A program made the position numbers and the translations under genes. From Limosilactobacillus ingluviei DSM 15946 (GTDB lineage: Bacteria > Bacillota > Bacilli > Lactobacillales > Lactobacillaceae): DNA of 64,000 nt. The notes below the pieces were generated by a model. It saw only the letters and a program-made list of their open reading frames with translations. It was not told the origin of the DNA and searched no databases. Shown one piece after another: positions 57,291 to 64,000 of this stretch (positions within the stretch are counted from its first letter, which is position 1; every line of letters begins with the position of its first letter). The stretch is taken from positions 39,694 to 103,693 of the forward strand of contig NZ_AZFK01000042.1 in NCBI RefSeq assembly GCF_001435775.1. Direction: 5' to 3'.

Positions 57291-57317
57291 ACGCCCACCC
57301 CTAATATCGGAAACAAG

Positions 57318-57350
57318 AAGCGGTGGCCCCAAAGCGCGGGCGGCCGCTTT
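57318..57350 (+). terminator. Weak hairpin after lepA
   Basis: Stem of 6 bp plus G-U and an inner GC stem (57318-57329/57338-57349) with a short TTT tail. Confidence 0.4.
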
Positions 57351-57374
57351 CATCGTTGCTTAGTGAGAGGAAAT

Positions 57375-58448
57375 ATGACACGAATTGAACGTTTACAACA
57401 ACAATTACCAACCCTGTACCTCGACGCCTTGTTAGTTACCGATGCGACGAATATCTTTTATTTAACCGGCTTTTCGTTAACGGCAGGGGATGGCGCCTTA
57501 CTGGTTACGGCGACCCAGGCCATCTTGGTGACTGATGATCGCTATACACAAGCACTGCGGGAGTTTGCGACGACGGAAGTGACCGGATTGATTACCCGCG
57601 ATTACTACGGCAGCATTAATGAACTTTTGGAAAAACAGGACTTAATGGTCCTGGGTTTTGAAACCAGTTTGAGCTATGAAGTCTACGACCAGCTGGATGA
57701 ATTAATGACGGCGGATTTGGTGCCGTGCCGGGGCCTGATTGAACAAGCGCGGGCCGAAAAGGACAGTCGTGAAGTGGCTAAGTTACGGGCGGCCGCGCAC
57801 CTGCACGATCAGGCCTTCGAGTATTTGCTTGGGATCTTGCAACCCGGGCTGAGTGAACAAGCAGTGGCGAACCGGTTGGACTTTTGGATGAAGGAACATG
57901 GGGCCACGGCCGCCTCCTTTCCGCCGATTGTGGCTTCGGGGCCGAATGCGGCCAAACCCCATGCGACCGTCTCGCCGCGCAAAATTGCCGCTGGGGATGT
58001 GGTGACGCTTGATTTTGGCTATTGGGTTGATGGTTATACCGCGGATTTGACCCGGACGGTGGCCGTGGGGGAACCCGATTTTGAATTTAAAGCGGTCTAT
58101 GAATTGGTAAACCAAGCTCGCCAAGCGGTGATTGAAAAAATCGCGGCGGGTGCCAATGGGGCCGCTCTGGATGCCGCCGGGCGGCAGTTGATTGAAGCGG
58201 CGGGGTACGGTGATGAATTTCAGCATGGCATGGGCCACGGGATTGGCTTAACGGTGCATGAATTACCGGCCAGCTATGGCCCAGCAACCACGCAAGTACG
58301 CTTAAAGCACAACCAAGTCATTACCGTTGAACCCGGCATTTATTTACCGGGCTTGTTTGGGGTTCGAATTGAAGATGACGTTTTGGTAACGCATGGTGGT
58401 CATGAAGTGCTGACCCATGCCCCCACGGAATTGCTGGTGCTCAAATAG
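57375..58448 (+). CDS. pepP: Xaa-Pro aminopeptidase/dipeptidase (M24B, PepP/YqhT-like)
   Basis: 357-aa cytosolic metallopeptidase removing residues before proline. Creatinase-like N-terminal domain (about 1-130), then the pita-bread fold with metal ligands D and D in DFGYWVDGYTADLTRT, H in HGMGHGIGL, E in VEPGIY and E in RIEDDVLVT. The ATG at 57375 follows GAGAGGA; a GTG at 57363 overlaps it. In many relatives efp comes next; here the Asp23-family gene does. Confidence 0.92.
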   Translation: MTRIERLQQQLPTLYLDALLVTDATNIFYLTGFSLTAGDGALLVTATQAILVTDDRYTQALREFATTEVTGLITRDYYGSINELLEKQDLMVLGFETSLSYEVYDQLDELMTADLVPCRGLIEQARAEKDSREVAKLRAAAHLHDQAFEYLLGILQPGLSEQAVANRLDFWMKEHGATAASFPPIVASGPNAAKPHATVSPRKIAAGDVVTLDFGYWVDGYTADLTRTVAVGEPDFEFKAVYELVNQARQAVIEKIAAGANGAALDAAGRQLIEAAGYGDEFQHGMGHGIGLTVHELPASYGPATTQVRLKHNQVITVEPGIYLPGLFGVRIEDDVLVTHGGHEVLTHAPTELLVLK

Positions 58449-58574
58449 CGAAGCATGAGTTGATTTTTAGTGGGATCTAGTGCACAATAAAATAGATATA
58501 GTGCGAACTTCTGGCTGTTCCAAAAGCTTCGCCGTTCACGGAAAGTGAATTGATAATAAATGGAGGATTTAAGC

Positions 58575-59009
58575 ATGGCAGAAGATTCAACCATTATCTT
58601 GAATGCGAACGACCAGGCCCTGGGCGAAATTCAAATTGCGCCCCGTGTCTTGGAATTTATCGCTGGGATTGCCGCCAGCCAAATTGAAGGCGTCGCCCGG
58701 ATGCACGGCTCCTTTGCCAATAACGTTGGCGAATTACTAGGGCGTTCGGACCACCGGCGGGGGGTCAAAGTAACCGTTAAAGACGATCAGTTGACCTTGG
58801 ACGTGGCCGTTTACTTAACCTACGGGGCCGCGGTACCCAAGGTAGCGGCTCAGATTCAAGACCGGGTGAAGCAACAGATTGCACTGATGACCGACCTGAC
58901 CGTAACCGAAGTCAATGTCCACGTGCAAGGCATCATCACGGAAAAGGAAGCCCAAGCCTTTGACCCTGATAACTTATTTGAACAAGAAGAAAGTAATGGT
59001 GAAGAGTAG
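58575..59009 (+). CDS. yqhY: Asp23/Gls24 family protein YqhY
   Basis: 144-aa small protein of the alkaline-shock (Asp23/DUF322) family: IQIAPRVLEFIAGIAASQIEGVARM and VTEVNVHVQGI are typical. Homologues are envelope-stress associated; YqhY in Bacillus influences acetyl-CoA carboxylase. ATG 58575 with GGAGG upstream; an ATG at 58560 overlaps that site. It shares its last base with the nusB start. Confidence 0.9.
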   Translation: MAEDSTIILNANDQALGEIQIAPRVLEFIAGIAASQIEGVARMHGSFANNVGELLGRSDHRRGVKVTVKDDQLTLDVAVYLTYGAAVPKVAAQIQDRVKQQIALMTDLTVTEVNVHVQGIITEKEAQAFDPDNLFEQEESNGEE

Positions 59010-59425
59010 TGAGTTTTAGTCGGCACCGGATTCGGGTAGCAGCCTTTCAAGCCTTGTTTGCTTTAGCAACTACCCCGGATGCAGAGAAGAGTGAATTGTA
59101 CCAAGAAGTTTTGCCCTTGAAAGAAGGCGAAAGTGCCCCCGCTTTTTTAAGCGAATTAGTCGAGGGGGTTCTGGCTCACCAAGCGGAATTGGATGCGCTG
59201 ATTGAAGCCCACTTGGCAGCGGGTTGGAGTCTGGCCCGGCTGGCCCGGCCCAACCTGGTGATTTTACGGTTAGCAACCTTTGAACTGCGCTACAATTCAA
59301 CGGTTCCTGCGGCAGTCGTAATCAATGAAGCCTTGCAATTGGCCAAGGATTTCAGCGATGAACCGTCGCGGAAGTTTATTAATGGGATCCTGGGCAGTTT
59401 GGAAAAGGAAATGCCCCAGGATTAA
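59009..59425 (+). CDS. nusB: Transcription antitermination protein NusB
   Basis: 138-aa helical RNA-binding protein of the rRNA antitermination complex. RHRIRVAAFQALFAL at the N-terminus and VPAAVVINEALQLAKDFSDEPSRKFINGILGSL at the end. GTG start overlaps the yqhY stop by 1 nt, so translation is coupled. Confidence 0.95.
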   Translation: MSFSRHRIRVAAFQALFALATTPDAEKSELYQEVLPLKEGESAPAFLSELVEGVLAHQAELDALIEAHLAAGWSLARLARPNLVILRLATFELRYNSTVPAAVVINEALQLAKDFSDEPSRKFINGILGSLEKEMPQD

Positions 59426-59440
59426 CAAATTGCGTTTAGT

Positions 59441-59480
59441 GACGAGGTTTTTGCGAAGAGTACGCAGGCCTCGTCTTTTT
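59441..59480 (+). terminator. Terminator after nusB
   Basis: Seven-bp outer stem GACGAGG/CCTCGTC (59441-59447/59469-59475), inner TTGCG/CGCA pairing, T6. Confidence 0.78.
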
Positions 59481-59503
59481 GCTAGCGAAAGGGGATTGGA
59501 CAC

Positions 59504-60364
59504 ATGGCAACTTTAATTGATGGTAAGCGCCTCGCTCAGCTGGAAAATGATAAGACGGCGCGCCGGGTCGCCGCCTTGCGCGCAAGCGGGATCACCCCCG
59601 GCTTAGCCGTAATTTTGGTGGGGGACGACCCGGCCAGCCAGGTTTACGTACGCAGCAAACAACGAAAAGCGCGGGAATTAGGGATTTACTCGGTGCAAAC
59701 CACCTTACCGGCCACGGCGCAACAAGCCGAGGTGGCAGCCGTCATTGATGCTTATAACCACGATGAGCGGATTCATGCGATCCTGGTCCAATCGCCATTG
59801 CCGGCGCATTTGGATGAACAAGCGTTAGTTGCCATGATCGACCCGGCTAAGGACGTGGATGGTTTTCATCCCTTGAATGTGGGGAAGCTGTACAATCATT
59901 TGCCAGGGCATTACCCGGTGGCCTGCACCCCGCGGGGGATCATTACGATGCTTGATACGTTGAATTTTGAATACGCGGGCGCGCGGGCCGTGATTGTGGG
60001 GCGCAGTATTTTAGTTGGCCGGCCCCTGCAAGCCTTACTGGTGAACCGTAATGCGACAGTAACGATGATTGGCCGCCGGACCAAGGCGGCGGCGGCCTTG
60101 ATGAAGACGGCGGATCTGTTAGTCGTCGCCGCGGGGCAATCACAACTGGTAACGGCCGCGATGGTTAAACCCGGCGCCGTCGTGATTGATGTCGGGATCA
60201 ACCGCTTGGCGGATGGCCATTTGGTTGGCGACGTGGACTTTGCGGCCGTTGAACCTCTCGCCCAAGCCATCACCCCTGTTCCGGGTGGTGTCGGCCCGAT
60301 GACGATTGCCAGTTTGATGACCCAAACGGTCGATCTAGCGGAATGGAGTCAGACCGATGCCTAA
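59504..60364 (+). CDS. folD: Bifunctional methylenetetrahydrofolate dehydrogenase/cyclohydrolase
   Basis: 286-aa enzyme interconverting one-carbon folates with [27 protein letters not shown] (about residues 38-60; catalytic Lys region), [19 protein letters not shown] and the Rossmann motif [10 protein letters not shown], then [10 protein letters not shown] near the end. Overlaps xseA by 8 nt. Confidence 0.96.
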   Translation: MATLIDGKRLAQLENDKTARRVAALRASGITPGLAVILVGDDPASQVYVRSKQRKARELGIYSVQTTLPATAQQAEVAAVIDAYNHDERIHAILVQSPLPAHLDEQALVAMIDPAKDVDGFHPLNVGKLYNHLPGHYPVACTPRGIITMLDTLNFEYAGARAVIVGRSILVGRPLQALLVNRNATVTMIGRRTKAAAALMKTADLLVVAAGQSQLVTAAMVKPGAVVIDVGINRLADGHLVGDVDFAAVEPLAQAITPVPGGVGPMTIASLMTQTVDLAEWSQTDA

Positions 60365-61736
60365 GGATCAACCATTAACCGTGGGCCAATTGACCCGCTA
60401 CATTAACCGGAAGTTTGAAGCGGATCCCTACTTGAACAGCCGGCATTTATGGTTGGTGGGGGAATTGACGGATTACCGTCCTTCCAGTCGCCACCAGTAC
60501 TTTGCCCTCAAAGACGATGATGAAACGTTGGCTGCCAAGGATCGGTTTAAGATCAAGGCCGTCATGTTTCAGAGTGCGTTTGCGAAGGTTCATGTCCAAT
60601 TAGAAAACGGAATGAAGGTCTTGGTTCGGGGCCGGGTCGCTGTTTACCCCAACCACGGGGAGTACCAGTTTTATGTGGATCACCTCGAACCGGTTGGGGT
60701 CGGGAGCTTACAAGTGGCCTTTGAGCAAATGTACCACAAATTAAGCCAGGAAGGCTTGTTTGAGCGACCGAAACGGCCAGTGCGGCTGTTTCCCCGGCGC
60801 GTGGCGATCGTAACCAGTAATGATGCGGCCGTTAAGCACGATTTGATCACCACCTTTCGCCGGCGCAATCCCTTGATCCAGTTGGTTTTTTATGCCACGA
60901 AGGTCCAAGGGGACGACGCGGCGCCAATGATTGCGCGCCAAATTGCGCGGGCCAACGCGGATGGCGATTACGATACCCTGATTGTTGCCCGCGGTGGGGG
61001 TTCGCGGGGGGACCTTTGGGCGTTTAATGAAGAAGTGGTTGGCCGCGCAATTGCGGAATCGCAAATTCCGGTGATTTCATCCGTGGGGCATGAAACGGAT
61101 ACGACGATTGCCGACTTGGCCGCTGATCAGCGCGCGGCGACGCCAACTGCGGCAGCGGTGCAAGCGTCGGCCTGGCTATTGACGGATGTCAAAGCGGAGT
61201 TGAAAAACCAGCAAGCCAATTTGGTTTGGAGCGTCCAGACCAAATTACAAATGGCTACGCAAGCACTGACGACGTTAAGGCAGACTTCCCCGTTGGCACA
61301 GCCCGCGCGGCTGTTGGAACGCCCCAGTCAGCAATTAGATGATGCCCAAACCGCCTTGCGGCAAGCGCAGGCCCAACGCTTGCAACGGGCGCAACAGCAA
61401 TTAACCAGGCTGCTCAACCAGCTTCAGTTGGTATCACCACAGAATAATTTAAAGCGCAATCAGCTAGAGTTAACGCACCAGCAAACCGCCCTGCGCCAAG
61501 CGATGCACGCGCGGCTGCAAAGCGCGCAACAAGCACTAGCCCAAGCCGCCGGCCAGTTGGATGCCCTCAGTCCCTTGAAGGTCTTGCACCGGGGGTACAG
61601 CTACGTTACGAAGGCTGCGCAAGTGGTCAGTGCGCAGAATTTGGCGCCGGGTGATCAGTTGGAATTGCATTTTTACGATGGGCAAGCAACGGTAACGGTC
61701 GAAGAAATTCGAAAGGAAACAGAAAATGGCAACTAA
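60357..61736 (+). CDS. xseA: Exodeoxyribonuclease VII large subunit
   Basis: 459-aa catalytic subunit of the ssDNA exonuclease. N-terminal OB domain ([23 protein letters not shown]), central nuclease with [33 protein letters not shown] and [13 protein letters not shown], then a long Gln/Ala-rich coiled coil (about 285-410) that binds XseB. Overlaps folD and xseB. Confidence 0.96.
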   Translation: MPKDQPLTVGQLTRYINRKFEADPYLNSRHLWLVGELTDYRPSSRHQYFALKDDDETLAAKDRFKIKAVMFQSAFAKVHVQLENGMKVLVRGRVAVYPNHGEYQFYVDHLEPVGVGSLQVAFEQMYHKLSQEGLFERPKRPVRLFPRRVAIVTSNDAAVKHDLITTFRRRNPLIQLVFYATKVQGDDAAPMIARQIARANADGDYDTLIVARGGGSRGDLWAFNEEVVGRAIAESQIPVISSVGHETDTTIADLAADQRAATPTAAAVQASAWLLTDVKAELKNQQANLVWSVQTKLQMATQALTTLRQTSPLAQPARLLERPSQQLDDAQTALRQAQAQRLQRAQQQLTRLLNQLQLVSPQNNLKRNQLELTHQQTALRQAMHARLQSAQQALAQAAGQLDALSPLKVLHRGYSYVTKAAQVVSAQNLAPGDQLELHFYDGQATVTVEEIRKETENGN

Positions 61737-62025
61737 ACAGGCAGATGCAACTTTTGAAGAACAAATGGCCCAATTACAAACGATTGTGGGCCACCTCCAG
61801 AACGGTCAATTAAGTTTGGACGATTCCATTAAGGAATTTCAGACGGGGATGCAATTGGCGCAAGCGATGCAAACGCAGTTGGATCACGCGCAAGCAACGT
61901 TAGCCCAATTAGTGGACGAAAATGGGAATATGCAAGCCGCCGAACAAGCTGGTGACGATTTAAGCAACAATGGCGTGCAAAACCAGGGTTACCGGTCTGA
62001 GTTTGCCCGGCCTGAAACGGATTAA
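61726..62025 (+). CDS. xseB: Exodeoxyribonuclease VII small subunit
   Basis: 99-aa helical partner of XseA. TFEEQMAQLQTIVGHLQNGQLSLDDSIKEFQTGM is typical. The C-terminal 30 residues form a tail beyond the usual 70-80 aa. Overlaps xseA by 11 nt. Confidence 0.94.
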   Translation: MATKQADATFEEQMAQLQTIVGHLQNGQLSLDDSIKEFQTGMQLAQAMQTQLDHAQATLAQLVDENGNMQAAEQAGDDLSNNGVQNQGYRSEFARPETD

Positions 62026-62037
62026 GGGAGGAAACCT

Positions 62038-62910
62038 GTGCATAAGCTTTCAGAATTACAAACCCTGATCAATGACTACTTAGCAGCGCATTTGGCGGTC
62101 GATGTCGATCAACCCCAATTGCAAGCGGCAATGGCCTACTCCCTGTTGGCGGGTGGCAAACGGTTGCGGCCCGCCCTGACTTTGGGGGTGGCTGAACTGT
62201 TGGGCCAGGAATTAACCCCCGCGGTGGTCAAGGCCGCATGTGCCGTCGAATTATTACACACTTATTCTTTGATTCATGATGATTTGCCGGCAATGGATAA
62301 CGATGATTTACGGCGGGGGGTGCCGACGAACCACAAAAAATTTGGGGCCGGGATGGCAACCTTAGCCGGGGATGGTTTGTTAACGTTGGCCTTTACTTGG
62401 TTGACGGAAAACGAGCTGCCCCTGACCACGCAGGTGCAACTGGTGAAGAGTTTGGCGCGGGCCGCGGGACCAGCTGGCATGGTGGCGGGGCAAGCGAAGG
62501 ACATTGAGGGCGAAAAAGAAGAGCTGACCTTGGGCCAGTTACAAACGGTTCACGCCCAAAAGACCGGGGCTTTACTGGCTTACGCGGTCGTGGCCGGTGG
62601 GATGATTGCCCAAGCCACCCCGCAGGTAATTGGCGACCTGTTCGCCTTCGGTAAGGCCTATGGATTGGCCTTTCAAATCCAGGATGATTTGTTGGATGTG
62701 ACCGCAACCAGTGCGGAAGTTGGCAAGGAAGTTCACCGGGATGCGGCCGCGCACAAAAATACCTACCCGGGACTGTTAGGATTGGCCGGGGCCCAAGCGG
62801 CCTTAGCCCAAGCCTTGACCACGGCGCGGCAGGCGCGGGACGCCCTCGGGGCCCAATTAGCGGTGCAACCACAGATTTTAGATGAATTTTTAGCTTATTT
62901 TGAGAGGTAA
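62038..62910 (+). CDS. ispA: Farnesyl/geranyl diphosphate synthase
   Basis: 290-aa prenyltransferase giving the farnesyl precursor of undecaprenyl phosphate. GGKRLRPAL, first Asp-rich motif DDLPAMDND (about residues 80-88) and second DDLLDVT (about 220). GTG start with GGGAGGAAA upstream. In Bacillus dxs comes next; here tlyA does, fitting isoprenoid supply by mevalonate. Confidence 0.95.
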   Translation: MHKLSELQTLINDYLAAHLAVDVDQPQLQAAMAYSLLAGGKRLRPALTLGVAELLGQELTPAVVKAACAVELLHTYSLIHDDLPAMDNDDLRRGVPTNHKKFGAGMATLAGDGLLTLAFTWLTENELPLTTQVQLVKSLARAAGPAGMVAGQAKDIEGEKEELTLGQLQTVHAQKTGALLAYAVVAGGMIAQATPQVIGDLFAFGKAYGLAFQIQDDLLDVTATSAEVGKEVHRDAAAHKNTYPGLLGLAGAQAALAQALTTARQARDALGAQLAVQPQILDEFLAYFER

Positions 62911-62913
62911 GGG

Positions 62914-63738
62914 ATGGAAAAAGAGCGCGTTGATGTATTACTGGTAAAACAAGGGTTATTTGATTCCCGCGAACAAGCCAAGCGGGCGGTCATGGCCGGG
63001 GAAGTCTTGGGGCAAAATAATGAACGCTTGGATAAGGCGGGTCAAAAAATTCCGGTCACCACGACTTTGCACCTAAAGGGCAAGAAAATGCCGTATGTAA
63101 GTCGTGGGGGGTTAAAACTGGCAAAGGCGCTGCAAGTCTTTGGGCTTTCGGTGGCTGGTTTAACCGTCTTAGACATTGGCTCTTCGACGGGTGGCTTTAC
63201 CGATGTGATGTTGCAAAATGGGGCCAAATTAAGTTATGCCTTAGACGTGGGGACGAATCAATTGGTCTGGCAACTGCGCGATGATCCCCGGGTCGAGGTC
63301 ATGGAGCAAACTAATTTCCGTTATTCCAAACTAGCGGATTTCCACCGGGGCCAACCAGAGTTCGCTTCAATTGACGTTTCCTTTATCTCCTTGAGTTTGA
63401 TTTTGCCGCCGCTCGCGGAAATTTTAAAGCCCGCCGGCAAAGTCGTTGCTTTGATTAAACCCCAGTTTGAAGCGGGCAAAGAAAAGGTGGGCAAGCATGG
63501 GATTATTAAGGATCCTGCCGTTCACCAGGAAGTAATTGAGCACGTCTTTGCTTTTACTACGGCAGCGGGTTTTGCCGTTGAACAGCTGGACTTTTCGCCG
63601 ATTAAAGGTGGTCAGGGCAACATCGAATTTTTAGCCCAGTTGGCCTTGGTGGGGCCAGCCCAAGCCCACGTGGCGCCCACGATTGATATTGCAGCGGTAG
63701 TGGCGGCCGCCCAGACGGAGCTGAACGCCAAAAAATAA
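62914..63738 (+). CDS. tlyA: TlyA family rRNA (cytidine-2'-O)-methyltransferase
   Basis: 274-aa S4 RNA-binding domain ([25 protein letters not shown], about 5-29) joined to an FtsJ-type SAM methyltransferase ([50 protein letters not shown]). Homologues 2'-O-methylate 16S/23S rRNA; in Bacillus the gene is yqxC, also beside ahrC. 3 nt after ispA. Confidence 0.93.
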   Translation: MEKERVDVLLVKQGLFDSREQAKRAVMAGEVLGQNNERLDKAGQKIPVTTTLHLKGKKMPYVSRGGLKLAKALQVFGLSVAGLTVLDIGSSTGGFTDVMLQNGAKLSYALDVGTNQLVWQLRDDPRVEVMEQTNFRYSKLADFHRGQPEFASIDVSFISLSLILPPLAEILKPAGKVVALIKPQFEAGKEKVGKHGIIKDPAVHQEVIEHVFAFTTAAGFAVEQLDFSPIKGGQGNIEFLAQLALVGPAQAHVAPTIDIAAVVAAAQTELNAKK

Positions 63739-63781
63739 ATTCGGTAGGGGAAGCCGAGCGATTAGAGGAGTGAGTGATGAA

Positions 63782-64000
63782 ATGAAGAAAACCAACCGGC
63801 AAGCGGAAATTAAGCAAATTATTGAACAGCACGCGGTAGAACGCCAAGAAGATTTGGTGACTTTGTTGGGGGAAGTCGGGATTACCGTTACCCAGGCGAC
63901 CATTTCACGCGATATTAAGGAGTTAAAGTTAATCAAGGTGCCGACGGCGGACGGTGGGTATCGTTACAGTATGCCAACCAAGAAGTCGGAAAATGAAGAT
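63782..64000 (+). CDS. argR: Arginine repressor ArgR/AhrC, N-terminal part (cut by window edge)
   Basis: First 73 residues of an ArgR-family regulator of arginine metabolism. Winged-helix domain with [13 protein letters not shown] and [17 protein letters not shown] (recognition helix), then the linker; the arginine-binding domain lies outside. The ATG at 63782 follows AGAGGAG; earlier ATG/GTG codons at 63774-63779 run into a stop. The tlyA-argR order predicts recN next. Confidence 0.93.
   Translation, partial: MKKTNRQAEIKQIIEQHAVERQEDLVTLLGEVGITVTQATISRDIKELKLIKVPTADGGYRYSMPTKKSENED

Overview
The window looks like a chromosome segment of a lactic acid bacterium of the family Lactobacillaceae, most likely Limosilactobacillus. 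This is inferred from the moderately high GC, the protein sequences, and the gene order typA-ftsW-ylbG-rsmD-coaD-ylbL-comEA/EB/EC-holA-rpsT/rpsO-rnjB-tuf-tig-clpX-engB. The CcpA, HrcA and CtsR sites fit a low-GC-clade Gram-positive. dxs is absent next to ispA/tlyA, as expected for a mevalonate user. Species cannot be fixed from this alone. Nearly all genes lie on the + strand and the content is overwhelmingly housekeeping; no prophage, CRISPR array or recognisable defence island is visible. Layout: 1-1260 is a mobile-element scar, with the 3' part of an IS30-family transposase, a nonsense-interrupted IS630-like transposase fragment and a perfect 26-bp-arm inverted repeat. 1361-4733 is an accessory operon (ADP-ribosylglycohydrolase, NCS1 nucleobase permease, PfkB kinase) behind a 16-bp palindromic operator; it resembles the E. 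coli yegTUV set and probably handles an imported nucleoside. 4829-5860 is an orphan dTDP-glucose dehydratase. 6007-18350 holds def, a UPF0223 protein, an IMPase, typA, ftsW, ylbG, rsmD, coaD, the PDZ-Lon protease, and the competence DNA-uptake operon comEA-EB-EC with holA. 18413-31984 is translation, RNA decay and protein quality control: rpsT, rpsO, RNase J2, tuf, tig, clpX, engB, a MazG-like protein, uvrC, obgE, RNase Z. 32002-39911 contains an SDR, recJ and a nucleotide-salvage group (apt, ndt, CcpA-controlled deoC-deoB-deoD). 40036-42135 holds a tRNA-Arg(UCU), a TetR-type regulator and rplU-prp-rpmA, in which Prp is expected to trim the N-terminal extension of L27. 42204-49146 is the rimP-nusA-ylxR-ylxQ-infB-rbfA-truB-ribF operon with a promoter-proximal terminator suggesting attenuation. 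49295-57290 holds a degenerate aspartokinase-like protein, an unknown gene divergent from hrcA, and hrcA-grpE-dnaK-dnaJ and lepA. 57375-64000 is pepP-yqhY-nusB-folD-xseA-xseB-ispA-tlyA-argR, the last cut by the window edge; efp, usually between pepP and yqhY, is absent. Most interesting: (1) the hrcA intergenic region combines a CIRCE element, a CtsR-type heptad repeat and two divergent promoters, putting an unknown 123-aa protein under probable heat-shock control; (2) a 250-aa aspartokinase homologue has lost ACT domains and several active-site motifs; (3) two tiny minus-strand genes (51 and 40 aa) with good ribosome sites lie behind bidirectional terminators; (4) a promoter with a CcpA site points at no obvious gene and runs antisense to tRNA-Arg; (5) the nucleoside operon and its operator sit beside the IS scar.
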